NCBI RefSeq assembly: GCF_900128495.1
Contig: NZ_LT635801.1
Location: forward strand, 2,940,691-3,004,690
From: Bacteroides ilei
Lineage (GTDB): Bacteria > Bacteroidota > Bacteroidia > Bacteroidales > Bacteroidaceae
Reading direction: 5' to 3'
DNA: 64,000 nucleotides
Numbering within the stretch: the stretch's first letter is position 1; each line of letters starts with the position of its first letter. Positions 1 through 9,527 of this stretch are shown one piece after another. Under the pieces are notes generated by a model. The model made no database searches. It saw nothing but the letters and a program-made list of their open reading frames with translations, and was not told the origin of the DNA. Position numbers and translations under genes: made by a program.

Positions 1-2810
1 GCGACCGTTGGTTGATTTTAATCGCATATCTGACAGGGTTATCAATCGGAGTACACCTGTTGAACCTGCTCTGTATCCCGGCAATTGTGCTGGTTTACTA
101 TTACAAAAAGAATCCTACAGCAAATCTGAAAGGCAGTCTTTTGGCACTATGTGGCTCTATGGTATTGGTTGCAGCCGTATTATATGGAATTGTTCCCGGT
201 ATCGTAAAAGTAGGTGGCTGGTTCGAACTGCTGTTCGTCAACGATTTCGGCTTTTCTTTCAATACGGGTCTGATTGTCTATATCATTGTCCTGGCAGCCA
301 GCATTATCTGGGGAGTATATGAAAGCTATACCATACGCAGCCGCAAACGGATGAACATTTCCTTCCTGCTGACAATTGCCCTATTGGGTATCCCATTTTA
401 TGGACACGGATGGAGCAGTGTGCTGATCGGTATTATCGTATTGGCTGTTCTTGCACTCTATCTCTTCGGAAACTTACCCGAAAAATACCGTGTATCTGCC
501 CGTACCCTGAATACAGCCCTGCTATGCCTGATGATGATTGTTGTGGGCTATTCGTCCTATGCGGTAATTGTAATCCGTTCGTCTGCCAACACACCGATGG
601 ACCAGAACTCTCCGGAAGATATCTTTACATTGGGAGAATACCTGGGACGTGAACAATATGGTACGCGCCCATTGTTCTATGGACAGACATACGCTTCTAA
701 AATGGCCTTGAAAGAAGTTGATGGAGGCTGTATGTATGACGTAAGTGAAGGAGCTCCAGTATATCAACGTAAAGAGAAAGAACATCCTGGAGAAAAAGAC
801 AGTTATGAAGTAATACGTAACAAGACCGAATACAAATATGCCCAGAATATGCTTTTCCCACGTATGTACAGTGATGCACATGCAAAAGCATATGAAGACT
901 GGCTAGGTGGAGTAGAAGGCCGCATGGTTCCATACGACCAATGCGGTGAGATGATTATGGTGAAAATCCCTACCCAATGGGACAATATCAAGTTCTTCTT
1001 CATCTACCAGCTGAACTATATGTACTGGCGCTACTTTATGTGGAACTTTGCCGGACGCCAGAATGACATCCAGGGACAAGGTGAAATTGAACACGGCAAT
1101 TGGATTACCGGAATTCCGTTCATAGACCGATTCCTTGTAGGCGACCAGACACTATTACCGAGCGATTTAAAGAACAACAAAGGACATAACGTATTCTATT
1201 GTCTGCCTCTGATTCTGGGATTGATCGGTCTGTTCTGGCAGGCATACCGGGGAGAAAAAGGTATCCAGCAGTTCTGGATTGTATTTTTCCTTTTCTTCAT
1301 GACCGGTCTGGCCATCGTACTTTATCTGAACCAGACACCACAGCAACCTCGTGAACGGGATTATGCCTATGCAGGATCATTCTATGCATTTACGATATGG
1401 ATAGGTTTAGGTGTTGCTGCTATCTCCGAATGGCTGAAAAACAAAATGGGAGAAAAACCAGCTGCCATTCTGGCCAGTATTGTATGCGTGTTAGTCCCGA
1501 TCCAGATGGTCAGCCAAACATGGGACGACCATGACCGTAGCGGACGCTATACTTGCCGTGATTTCGGCCAGAACTACCTGAGCAGTGTACAAGACAAAGG
1601 TAATCCAATCCTCTTTACCAATGGCGATAATGATACATTCCCACTATGGTATAACCAAGAGACAGAAGGATTCCGTACCGACGTACGTGTTTGTAACTTG
1701 AGTTATCTGCAAACCGACTGGTACATCGACCAGATGCGTCGTCCGGCCTACGATTCTCCGTCTGTTCCAATCAACTGGGACCGTATCAACTACGTACAAG
1801 GGCACAACGAAGCAGTATATGTACGACCGGAAGCCATGGAAACTATCAATAACTACTATAAACAAAATCCGGAAGAAGCTAAAAAAGAATTCGGTGATAA
1901 TCCATACGAATTGAAGAATATCCTGAAATATTGGGTATTGGCTCCTAAAGAAGGGTTACAGATGATTCCGACAGACAGTATCGTCATCAAATTGGATAAA
2001 GAAGCCATCAAACGTTCAGGAATGATGACACCCGATTCCATTCCAGACTATATGCATATTTCGTTGAAGGGCAAACGTATGTTATACAAGAGCGAATTGA
2101 TGATGTTGGAAATGCTGGCCAATACAAATTGGGAACGCCCGTTATATATGGCCATCACAGTAGGTTCCGACAACCACATGAATCTAACCCAGAATTTCAT
2201 ACAGGAAGGACTGGCATATCGGATCACTCCATTCAACAATGCGGCACTCGGACGTCAGATTGATACAGACAAGATGTACGATAACCTGATGCATAAATTC
2301 AAATTCGGTGGCATCGACAATCCGGACATCTATCTGGACGAAACGGTATTGCGTATGTGCGATACACATCGCCGTCTGTTTGTCCAACTGGCCAGCCAAC
2401 TGATTAAAGAAGGTAAGAACGACAAGGCTTTGGAGGTACTCAACTATTGCGAAAAAAAGATACCAAGCACTACAGTGCGGCATGACTATATCTACAGCAG
2501 TTCCAAAGAAATGGCCGACGATTACATCAAGCTAGGACAGATCCAGAAAGCCGAAGATATTCTGGATCAATTGGCTAACAACTCTGTAGAATATGCAACT
2601 TGGTACTTGAGCCTGGATGAAACTCATCTGACAAGCTCATACGAAGACTGTATGCGTCATTTCTATATATTGGATGATGTCTGCAAGACATTAGCGACAC
2701 TGAAAGACACCAAAACAGGTAAACCGTTGCCCTCAGCCGGACATTATGCAGAAAAATTTGACCAGTTATATAAATTATTGGAGGCACGTGTAGGACAACA
2801 ACAAAAATAA
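1..2810 (+). CDS. DUF2723 family integral membrane protein (5' end outside window)
   Basis: The open frame runs from the left edge, so the true start is upstream; the first complete codons read DRWLILIAYLTGLSIGVHLL, a conserved stretch of DUF2723 proteins. About 935 residues are visible. The N-terminal third holds many hydrophobic segments (multi-pass inner membrane), a loop region carries the motif TPQQPRERDYAYAGSFYAF, and the C-terminal part is soluble and helical, resembling TPR repeats. DUF2723 proteins resemble protein O-mannosyltransferases (GT-C fold), but the enzymatic role of this one is not shown by sequence. A strong terminator follows the stop, so it ends its transcription unit. 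Confidence 0.85.
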   Translation, partial: DRWLILIAYLTGLSIGVHLLNLLCIPAIVLVYYYKKNPTANLKGSLLALCGSMVLVAAVLYGIVPGIVKVGGWFELLFVNDFGFSFNTGLIVYIIVLAASIIWGVYESYTIRSRKRMNISFLLTIALLGIPFYGHGWSSVLIGIIVLAVLALYLFGNLPEKYRVSARTLNTALLCLMMIVVGYSSYAVIVIRSSANTPMDQNSPEDIFTLGEYLGREQYGTRPLFYGQTYASKMALKEVDGGCMYDVSEGAPVYQRKEKEHPGEKDSYEVIRNKTEYKYAQNMLFPRMYSDAHAKAYEDWLGGVEGRMVPYDQCGEMIMVKIPTQWDNIKFFFIYQLNYMYWRYFMWNFAGRQNDIQGQGEIEHGNWITGIPFIDRFLVGDQTLLPSDLKNNKGHNVFYCLPLILGLIGLFWQAYRGEKGIQQFWIVFFLFFMTGLAIVLYLNQTPQQPRERDYAYAGSFYAFTIWIGLGVAAISEWLKNKMGEKPAAILASIVCVLVPIQMVSQTWDDHDRSGRYTCRDFGQNYLSSVQDKGNPILFTNGDNDTFPLWYNQETEGFRTDVRVCNLSYLQTDWYIDQMRRPAYDSPSVPINWDRINYVQGHNEAVYVRPEAMETINNYYKQNPEEAKKEFGDNPYELKNILKYWVLAPKEGLQMIPTDSIVIKLDKEAIKRSGMMTPDSIPDYMHISLKGKRMLYKSELMMLEMLANTNWERPLYMAITVGSDNHMNLTQNFIQEGLAYRITPFNNAALGRQIDTDKMYDNLMHKFKFGGIDNPDIYLDETVLRMCDTHRRLFVQLASQLIKEGKNDKALEVLNYCEKKIPSTTVRHDYIYSSSKEMADDYIKLGQIQKAEDILDQLANNSVEYATWYLSLDETHLTSSYEDCMRHFYILDDVCKTLATLKDTKTGKPLPSAGHYAEKFDQLYKLLEARVGQQQK

Positions 2811-2820
2811 CAGCTTATAT

Positions 2821-2869
2821 AAAATCTATCAAAGGAAGCCGAAAAACAGGGTACCTTTGATAGATTTTT
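2821..2869 (+). terminator. Intrinsic terminator after the DUF2723 gene
   Basis: A perfect 15-bp inverted repeat (2821-2835 with 2854-2868) flanks an 18-nt loop and ends in a T-run. It begins ten bases after the DUF2723 stop. The A-run on the other side means it could also work on the minus strand, but no minus-strand gene ends here. Confidence 0.85.
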
Positions 2870-2897
2870 ATATGTTCACAAACAACCCCTGAAAAAC

Positions 2898-3509
2898 ATG
2901 CTCATAGAACAACCCCCATTATTACTCCGATGGATTTATCCCAGTGCCTTATGGCGTATGGACCCAAAAGAGAAATCGGTTTATCTGACATTCGACGACG
3001 GGCCGATCCCTGAAATAACCCCATGGGTACTCGATCTGCTCGACAGATATGGAATTAAAGCCACATTCTTTATGGTAGGAGACAATGTGAGAAAACACCC
3101 CAAAGAATTCCAAATGGTAGTTGAAAGGGGCCACCGCATAGGTAACCATACATTCAACCATATAAGAGGATCTGAATATTTAAGCAGAAACTACCTGTCC
3201 AACGCCGATAAAGCCAATGAATATCTACACACTAACCTATTCCGTCCTCCACACGGACATATGCGCTGGTTACAGTATATGGTACTGAAACGTAAATATC
3301 AGATTGTAATGTGGGATCTGGTTACTCGGGACTACAGCAAACGGTTAAACGGTCCGCAAGTGTTCAATATATTAAAAAAATACGTACGGAACGGATCGAT
3401 CATCACGTTCCATGATTCGATTAAATCAGAAAAAAATATGAAATATGCCCTTCCACGTTCGATTGAATGGCTATTGGAACAGGGATATGAATTCAAGGTA
3501 TTCGACTGA
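2898..3509 (+). CDS. NodB-type polysaccharide deacetylase family protein
   Basis: This is a compact 203-residue carbohydrate esterase family 4 type domain. Motif 1 is TFDDGP at residues 31-36 (catalytic base Asp and metal Asp), motif 2 is the metal-binding HTFNH (His84, His88), RPPHGH is the motif-3 equivalent, and ITFHDS near the C-terminus supplies the late catalytic His. No signal peptide is evident: the protein starts MLIEQPPLLLRWIYPSALWR, so it is cytoplasmic or weakly membrane-associated. The family removes N- or O-acetyl groups from polysaccharides or peptidoglycan; the substrate here is unknown. It lies alone between two strong terminators. Confidence 0.88.
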   Translation: MLIEQPPLLLRWIYPSALWRMDPKEKSVYLTFDDGPIPEITPWVLDLLDRYGIKATFFMVGDNVRKHPKEFQMVVERGHRIGNHTFNHIRGSEYLSRNYLSNADKANEYLHTNLFRPPHGHMRWLQYMVLKRKYQIVMWDLVTRDYSKRLNGPQVFNILKKYVRNGSIITFHDSIKSEKNMKYALPRSIEWLLEQGYEFKVFD

Positions 3510-3550
3510 AATGAAAAAAGCTGATGCATGAAACATCAGCTTTTTTCATT
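3510..3550. terminator. Bidirectional terminator between convergent genes
   Basis: A perfect 17-bp inverted repeat (3510-3526 and 3534-3550) with a 7-nt loop has A-runs on one arm and T-runs on the other. It can therefore end both the deacetylase (plus) and the SDR gene (minus). Confidence 0.9.
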
Positions 3551-3570
3551 TTTATTTCTCAATACAAAGA

Positions 3571-4365
3571 TCATTTAGGTTGCTTACCGATATAAGCCAG
3601 AATACCACCGTCTACATACAATACATGACCATTCACAAAGTTAGATGCGTCTGAAGCCAGGAATACTGCAGGACCCATCAGATCTTCCGGAGTTCCCCAA
3701 CGGGCAGCCGGAGTCTTGGCTACAATAAAGGCATCAAACGGATGACGGGAACCATCCGGCTGAGGTTCACGCAACGGAGCTGTCTGAGGAGTTGCAATAT
3801 AACCCGGACCGATACCGTTACACTGGATATTGTATTCGCCATATTCGGAAGCGATATTACGGGTCAACATCTTCAAACCACCTTTAGCTGCTGCATATGC
3901 AGATACGGTTTCACGTCCCAGTTCACTCATCATAGAACAGATATTGATAATCTTTCCATGACCTTTCTTGATCATACCTGGAATAACGGCTTTGGAAACA
4001 ATGAACGGAGCGTTCAGGTCAACGTCAATAACCTGACGGAATTCGGCTGCTGTCATATCACACATAGGGATACGTTTGATGATACCGGCATTGTTCACCA
4101 AAATGTCAATAACACCAATTTCCTTTTCTATCTGGGCAATGAAAGCATTGACAGCCTTTTCATCTGTAACATCACACACATATCCGTGAGCATTGATGCC
4201 CAATTCTTTATAAGCTGCCAGACCTTTATCTACCAGCTCCTGTTTGATGTCGTTAAAAACAATAGTGGCACCAGCCTGTGCAAAACCGGTAGCAATAGCA
4301 AATCCGATTCCATAGGAAGCTCCTGTTACCAGAGCGATTTTACCTTCAAGTGAAAAATTAACCAT
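3571..4365 (-). CDS. SDR-family oxidoreductase, gluconate 5-dehydrogenase / KduD type
   Basis: The 264-residue classical short-chain dehydrogenase has the NAD(P)-binding TGASYGIG at residues 14-21, NNAG at 91-94, and the catalytic Ser144-Tyr157-x3-Lys161 set. The closing segment NGHVLYVDGG is typical of the family. Overall it matches gluconate 5-dehydrogenase / 2-dehydro-3-deoxy-D-gluconate 5-dehydrogenase. The KduD reading would fit uronate catabolism and so the pectin loci in this window, but kduI, its usual partner, is not adjacent. Substrate choice between gluconate and DKI/KDG is not resolvable by eye. It is a single-gene unit with its own promoter and terminator. Confidence 0.82.
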   Translation of the reverse strand: MVNFSLEGKIALVTGASYGIGFAIATGFAQAGATIVFNDIKQELVDKGLAAYKELGINAHGYVCDVTDEKAVNAFIAQIEKEIGVIDILVNNAGIIKRIPMCDMTAAEFRQVIDVDLNAPFIVSKAVIPGMIKKGHGKIINICSMMSELGRETVSAYAAAKGGLKMLTRNIASEYGEYNIQCNGIGPGYIATPQTAPLREPQPDGSRHPFDAFIVAKTPAARWGTPEDLMGPAVFLASDASNFVNGHVLYVDGGILAYIGKQPK

Positions 4366-4430
4366 AATTTTCTTAAATTTATATTGTTACTAAAATAGCC
4401 TCTTTATTGTCATTTTTATCCGAAGATGTA

Positions 4431-4438
4431 CAAATATA
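4431..4438 (-). promoter_or_regulatory. Candidate promoter -7 element (TATATTTG) of the SDR gene
   Basis: On the minus strand TATATTTG fits the Bacteroidetes -7 consensus TAnnTTTG, 66 nt upstream of the SDR start codon. A clear TTTG -33 element at the ideal spacing is not seen, so this is a partial match. Confidence 0.45.
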
Positions 4439-4451
4439 CAAATTCTTTCTA

Positions 4452-5852
4452 TCAATCAGATAAAATTTCACAAATCTTATCCTGAAAAAGCCGTGTTTCT
4501 TTTCCATTCAACGCATTTTGATTAATAATGACAAACGCCAGCAGATGCTTGCCCGATGTCTTTACATATCCGGCTAAAGAACTTACCCCCATCACAGTTC
4601 CGGTCTTGGCACGGACATTACGGAACGGTTTTCCTCTACGCATTCTGTAACACAGGGTTCCATCTACCCCGGCAATGGGCAAAGCATTATAAAGAAACAT
4701 GAATATATCTTTACGACTATAGGCATATTTCAAATATTCCATCAACAGATCCGGCGAAATATAGTTATACAGAGACACACCGCTGCCATCCACAATATTA
4801 TAGCGTTCGGACATATAACCTATAGAATCCTTCATAAACTGATATATCACCTTTTGGGCATCTTTCGAACCTACAAAAGGTTTATCGGATTTAACCGCCG
4901 CCAAACTATAAAAGATAGATTCGGCAGAAAGGTTGTCACTTTTCTTTAATGCTCTTTCAAGTACAGAAAGAAAGGGGCGGCTGCACGTATAAAACCCTTT
5001 GCTTGATTCCGGACATAAACCATAAGCCATCTTCCGGAAAGAAATTCCCCGTTTCTTCAACTGATAGGCAAAAGTATGCATAAAAAAGTCTTCCGACGAA
5101 TACAGATTGAGAGTTTCCGTTGTGCGTCTGTTGACATTACCTTCTACACGGATTATATTGCCATTCGACAACCAGTTACGGGTGACATTCAGCTTACCGA
5201 CCCCTATCACATAACTCTCTGCCTGATTATCGACGGTATAATAATCCGATTCCGGATGTACCTTCACGATAGGTCTTCCCCCTTTTTCCCCGGGAATAAC
5301 CATAACGTTCACACATCCGCGGTTCAACATCAAAGGTGAAAGATAAGGCTGGAAATAATAAGGAGTGTCATCCCATGACCATCCGGGCCCCCAATATACA
5401 GAATCTGTCATCGATACATCTCCTACCAGAGAGCCCTCGATATGACGGATTCCGGCATGCTGGACAGCTTCTGCCAGTCTGACCATATCTTCTTCCATAA
5501 ATTCCGGATCAAAACCACCGACTACATACAAATCACCATGCAATATACTGTCACCGGAAATATCTCCCGTATAAGCCAGATGGGTCTGATACTGATAATC
5601 AGAACCTAACACCGATAAAGCCGTGACTGACGTTATTATCTTTTCGATAGAAGCCGGACGGTACAGCTTCTGGTCCTGATACGTATAGACAGTTTTTCCT
5701 TCCGTCAGGTCATAAACGGATATACCGACTTCTGATGTCTTCAACAATTCGGAAGAAGAAATAAAAGTATCCAGACGTCCAGACAATGGCTGTGCCTCCG
5801 ACATACAGAAGACCAGATAAGAAACCAGCAATAATATTGTCCTCAGCTTCAT
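4452..5852 (-). CDS. dacB: D-alanyl-D-alanine carboxypeptidase / endopeptidase, PBP4 (peptidase S13) family
   Basis: The 466-residue exported penicillin-binding protein shows the three serine-hydrolase motifs: SIEK (Ser68, Lys71), SDN (305-307) and KTG (416-418). The large spacing between the first two motifs is typical of class C PBP4-type enzymes, which carry extra inserted domains. The N-terminus (MKLRTILLLVSYLVFC...) is a signal peptide. It acts in the periplasm, cleaving D-Ala-D-Ala ends or cross-links of peptidoglycan. It lies 40 bp downstream of lpdA's stop on the same strand, so co-transcription is possible, although the functions are unrelated. Confidence 0.9.
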   Translation of the reverse strand: MKLRTILLLVSYLVFCMSEAQPLSGRLDTFISSSELLKTSEVGISVYDLTEGKTVYTYQDQKLYRPASIEKIITSVTALSVLGSDYQYQTHLAYTGDISGDSILHGDLYVVGGFDPEFMEEDMVRLAEAVQHAGIRHIEGSLVGDVSMTDSVYWGPGWSWDDTPYYFQPYLSPLMLNRGCVNVMVIPGEKGGRPIVKVHPESDYYTVDNQAESYVIGVGKLNVTRNWLSNGNIIRVEGNVNRRTTETLNLYSSEDFFMHTFAYQLKKRGISFRKMAYGLCPESSKGFYTCSRPFLSVLERALKKSDNLSAESIFYSLAAVKSDKPFVGSKDAQKVIYQFMKDSIGYMSERYNIVDGSGVSLYNYISPDLLMEYLKYAYSRKDIFMFLYNALPIAGVDGTLCYRMRRGKPFRNVRAKTGTVMGVSSLAGYVKTSGKHLLAFVIINQNALNGKETRLFQDKICEILSD

Positions 5853-5892
5853 GAAACTTCCCTTAAAAACAACCTAATGTTATCCCAACCTA

Positions 5893-7233
5893 TTATAATT
5901 CTTTGAATATTTCACTTACTGTAGGATGAGGAAATACATAACGTTTCCATTCCAAATAAGAACGTTTGTCTTCTACCATCATCCCTGCCATCACGATCAG
6001 TTCCGAGGCAGGATTACCTAACATATGTACTCCTAGAATAATTCCCTTGTCATCTATCAATACTTTACAAATACCATTTACGCCTTCATTTTCAGCCACA
6101 AAGCGTCCAGAATATGTCATCGGAAGTTTAATTACATGATAAGAAACACCCGACTTGACCAATGCCTCTTCAGAGCTTCCTACACAAGCTACTTCCGGAT
6201 TCGTATAAACCACAGAAGGAATGGCATCATAACTCATCGAATCGGCTTTTCCTAAAATATGATGTACCGCTACCTCCGCTTCACGAACCGCGGTATGTGC
6301 CAATAAAGACTTACCGTTCAGATCACCGCATACATATACACCCTCGACCGATGTCTGTAAATGCTCATCAACCACAATCAGATTACGTTCTGTACGTTCC
6401 AAAGAAAGATTTTCCAGTCCGAAACCATTCATCACCGGTTTACGTCCTGTACTGACTAATAATTTATCGGTTGCTACAGTAGCATTTTCTCCATTTTGTT
6501 CATAGTTCACGTAAATATTCCCCTCATCCTCAAAGACACTGGTTACCTTTGCTCCCAACAAGAAAGTAATCCCCTTCTTGGTATAGTCAGCACGAAGTAC
6601 TGCAGAAATCTCTTTATCAAGCCCTCCAAGAATTTCAGGAAGCATTTCAATAACGGTAACCTTGACTCCCAGACTATTGAAAAATGAGGCGAACTCCATT
6701 CCGATGACACCCCCACCAATGATAGCCAGCGATTGAGGAATTTCCTTATTGGCAAGAGCCTCACGATGAGTCCAGAAACCAACGGTTTCAAGACCGGGTA
6801 CCGGAGGAATAACCGTATCACTACCTGTACACAATATCAGTTTGTCACATTCATAAGTCTCTTCTCCACAGCGAATGGTATGGCTGTCAACTACCTGTGC
6901 CTCTCCGTTTACGACTGTAACATGACAAGCCTCCAGACGTGCCTTTATCCCCAAAACCAATTTACGGACAACTTTAGACTTCCGGGTAACCACTTTTCCC
7001 AAATCAACAGAAACATCCGATACACTCAAACCGTATTTCGAAGACTGGCGTGCATGATCATACATTTTAGCCGAGTATAACAATGTTTTGGTAGGAATAC
7101 ATCCTTCATTCAGGCATACACCACCCAATGCATTCTTTTCAAACAAGACTACACTTAATCCTGCTTTTCCAGCGGTTTCCGCTGCCGTATAACCGGCGGG
7201 ACCACCACCGATAATTGCTAAATCATATCTCAT
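5893..7233 (-). CDS. lpdA: Dihydrolipoyl dehydrogenase (E3)
   Basis: This FAD/NAD-linked disulfide oxidoreductase has the FAD-binding GGGPAGYTAAE at the N-terminus, the redox-active disulfide in GGVCLNEGCIPTK, the NAD-binding GGGVIGMEFASFF, and the C-terminal catalytic HPTVSE segment. It reoxidises dihydrolipoamide in 2-oxo acid dehydrogenase or glycine-cleavage complexes. No E1 or E2 gene is nearby. I chose the ATG at 7233 because the family begins almost directly with the YDLAIIGGG strand; an in-frame ATG four codons earlier (7245) is also possible. Confidence 0.93.
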   Translation of the reverse strand: MRYDLAIIGGGPAGYTAAETAGKAGLSVVLFEKNALGGVCLNEGCIPTKTLLYSAKMYDHARQSSKYGLSVSDVSVDLGKVVTRKSKVVRKLVLGIKARLEACHVTVVNGEAQVVDSHTIRCGEETYECDKLILCTGSDTVIPPVPGLETVGFWTHREALANKEIPQSLAIIGGGVIGMEFASFFNSLGVKVTVIEMLPEILGGLDKEISAVLRADYTKKGITFLLGAKVTSVFEDEGNIYVNYEQNGENATVATDKLLVSTGRKPVMNGFGLENLSLERTERNLIVVDEHLQTSVEGVYVCGDLNGKSLLAHTAVREAEVAVHHILGKADSMSYDAIPSVVYTNPEVACVGSSEEALVKSGVSYHVIKLPMTYSGRFVAENEGVNGICKVLIDDKGIILGVHMLGNPASELIVMAGMMVEDKRSYLEWKRYVFPHPTVSEIFKEL

Positions 7234-7273
7234 AATTTCTATCATTTATTAAAAAAGATTTCTATTCCATATC

Positions 7274-7711
7274 CTACTTGTCAAGCAACTCAATAGCTGA
7301 ATTCCTTTTTCTGATCCAATTCACAAAATCTTCCCGGTTTTTAGGAGAGATACTTATTTTGGCCAGACTGCCGTTTCTACGCCTGAAACAAAGTTCACAA
7401 CGTTCAAAAGAAAGGGCAGGCTCAAAAAATGTCATTGAACGTACTCTACGTACACTTACAATCCGTTCCAGTTCAACCGATACACCGGAGATGAACCTTC
7501 CGCTTTCAATTTTCAAGACACCGTCGGCCGTGATGACATACCGTGTATGTATAAGCATTTCTATTTCCATAATGACCAGTAAGGCAAAAATGACAGCCAC
7601 CAGTATATCATGCAACCAGAAAAATGCAAACATCCCCACCGAAGAAACCGCTATTACCAGCCAATACCACCAGCCGACACCCGAATAAAAGGTCCTGTTC
7701 ATACTCTTCAA
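7274..7711 (-). CDS. Bacterial PH-domain membrane protein (function unknown)
   Basis: This 145-residue protein has two adjacent hydrophobic helices (about residues 12-55) followed by a small beta-rich domain. The ISPKNREDFVNWI segment near the C-terminus is typical of the short bacterial PH-like proteins of Bacteroidetes. It probably sits in the inner membrane with the PH-like domain in the cytoplasm. It is 28 bp or more upstream of lpdA on the same strand and may share its transcript. An internal ATG at 7702 could be the real start. No specific function is known to me. Confidence 0.65.
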   Translation of the reverse strand: MKSMNRTFYSGVGWWYWLVIAVSSVGMFAFFWLHDILVAVIFALLVIMEIEMLIHTRYVITADGVLKIESGRFISGVSVELERIVSVRRVRSMTFFEPALSFERCELCFRRRNGSLAKISISPKNREDFVNWIRKRNSAIELLDK

Positions 7712-7811
7712 TTTTAAATTGTACGTGTGAAGATAGTGATTTATCTATTTCCTCCTTTAAAAAACCATCAAAAAATATCAGCCCCACAATTACTGAAAAA
7801 TAGTTTTTTTG

Positions 7812-7819
7812 TAGTTTTG
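7812..7819 (+). promoter_or_regulatory. Candidate -7 element (TAGTTTTG) for nadB
   Basis: TAGTTTTG fits TAnnTTTG and lies 19 nt before the nadB ATG. No convincing TTTG -33 box is present at the usual distance, so confidence is modest. Confidence 0.4.
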
Positions 7820-7838
7820 CAGTATATATACAAACGTT

Positions 7839-9419
7839 ATGGTAAAAAAATTCGATTTTCTCGTTATCGGTTCAGGAATTGCCGGAATGAGTTTTGCGTT
7901 AAAAGTAGCGCATAAAGGTTCGGTTGCACTTATCTGCAAGGCCGGACTTGAAGAAGCCAATACATTTTATGCCCAGGGCGGTATTGCTTCTGTTACCAAC
8001 CTCAAGGTTGACAATTTTGAAAAACATATCCACGACACCATGGTTGCAGGCGACTGGATCAGCGATCCTGCAGCCGTAGAAAAGGTGGTACGCAATGCGC
8101 CTTCACAAATTGAGGAACTCATCAGATGGGGAGTCAAATTCGACAAGAAGGAAAATGGAGAATTTGATCTGCACAAAGAAGGAGGACATTCGGAGTTCCG
8201 CATACTTCATCATAAAGACAATACCGGAGCCGAAATCCAGACAAGTCTGATCGAAACCGTCAAACAGACTCCTAATATAACCATCTTCAGTAACCATTAT
8301 GCCGTTGAAATCATCACCCAGCATCATCTGGGCATCATTGTCACCCGGCACACTCCCGGTATCAAATGCTTCGGAGCTTATGTGCTGAATGAAGAAACCG
8401 GTGAAGTGGACACATTCCTTTCCAAGGTTACGGTTATGGCTACCGGCGGTTGTGAAGCCGTATATAACCATACAACCAACCCGTTGGTAGCAACAGGCGA
8501 CGGAATTGCCATGGTATACCGTGCTAAAGGTGTGGTGAAGGATATGGAATTTATCCAGTTCCATCCTACAGCCTTGTACCATCCGGGCGACCGCCCAAGT
8601 TTCCTCATTACCGAAGCTATGAGAGGTTATGGAGCCGTACTGAAGAATCTGGCCGGCGAAGAATTCATGCAGAAATATGATCCGCGTCTGTCATTGGCAC
8701 CACGCGATATCGTGGCACGTGCCATCGACAGTGAAATGAAACAGCGCGGTGAAGACCATGTTTACCTTGATGTCACACATAAAGATCCGGAAGAAACGAA
8801 AAAACATTTCCCGAACATTTATAAGAAGTGCCTGAGCCTGGGTATTGACATTACCAAGGACTACATCCCTGTAGCTCCGGCCGCACACTACTTATGTGGA
8901 GGTATCAAGGTAGATCTTGACGGACAATCCAGTATCAAACGCCTGTACGCTTTAGGAGAATGTTCCTGCACCGGCCTGCATGGAGGTAACCGTCTGGCTT
9001 CAAATTCACTCATCGAAGCCATTGTCTATGCCGATGCTGCAGCCAAACATGCATTGAGTGTATTGGACCGTTATGATTTCAACGAAGATATTCCGGAATG
9101 GAATGCGGAAGGTACAATCAGCAACGAAGAACGTATCCTTATAACTCAAAGTATGAAGGAAGTGAACCAGATTATGGAAGCTTATGTAGGTATTGTACGG
9201 AGCAACTTGCGCCTGGTACGTGCATGGAACCGTCTGGATATCCTATACGAAGAAACAGAACGTCTGTTCAAACGTGTCAAGGCTTCCCGCGAAATCTGTG
9301 AACTGCGTAATATGATTAACGTAGGTTACCTGATTACCCGACAAGCTATGGAACGCAAGGAAAGCCGTGGATTGCATTACACAATAGACTATCCACATCC
9401 GGATGAACACCATAAATAA
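7839..9419 (+). CDS. nadB: L-aspartate oxidase
   Basis: This 526-residue flavoprotein performs the first step of de novo NAD synthesis, oxidising L-aspartate to iminoaspartate. Visible motifs are the FAD-binding GSGIAGMSFALKVA, NTFYAQGGIA, the substrate-pocket segment EGGHSEFRILHHKD, and GECSCTGLHGGNRLASNSL, which separates the NadB/fumarate reductase group from other flavoproteins; the length is the family norm. Its partner nadA lies about 19 kb away on the opposite strand, and nadC is not in the window. A strong terminator follows, so it is a single-gene unit. Confidence 0.95.
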   Translation: MVKKFDFLVIGSGIAGMSFALKVAHKGSVALICKAGLEEANTFYAQGGIASVTNLKVDNFEKHIHDTMVAGDWISDPAAVEKVVRNAPSQIEELIRWGVKFDKKENGEFDLHKEGGHSEFRILHHKDNTGAEIQTSLIETVKQTPNITIFSNHYAVEIITQHHLGIIVTRHTPGIKCFGAYVLNEETGEVDTFLSKVTVMATGGCEAVYNHTTNPLVATGDGIAMVYRAKGVVKDMEFIQFHPTALYHPGDRPSFLITEAMRGYGAVLKNLAGEEFMQKYDPRLSLAPRDIVARAIDSEMKQRGEDHVYLDVTHKDPEETKKHFPNIYKKCLSLGIDITKDYIPVAPAAHYLCGGIKVDLDGQSSIKRLYALGECSCTGLHGGNRLASNSLIEAIVYADAAAKHALSVLDRYDFNEDIPEWNAEGTISNEERILITQSMKEVNQIMEAYVGIVRSNLRLVRAWNRLDILYEETERLFKRVKASREICELRNMINVGYLITRQAMERKESRGLHYTIDYPHPDEHHK

Positions 9420-9445
9420 TTTACTTTAATATTGAACCAACAAGA

Positions 9446-9498
9446 AAAAAGTTGTATTACATCTAGAAAAATATCTTTTTGTAATACAACTTTTTCTG
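9446..9498 (+). terminator. Terminator after nadB
   Basis: A perfect 15-bp inverted repeat (9446-9460 and 9481-9495) flanked by A and T runs begins 26 nt after the nadB stop. An apparent earlier start for the next gene falls ahead of this hairpin, which is why I place that start at 9528. Confidence 0.85.
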
Positions 9499-9527
9499 TT
9501 TTAACCTTAAATAAATATCCGTTTAAC

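Noticed and set aside
9432..9527. Earlier start of the frameshifted deacetylase at 9432
   Set aside because: The sequence spans the nadB terminator hairpin and encodes no signal peptide; the ATG at 9528 gives one directly.
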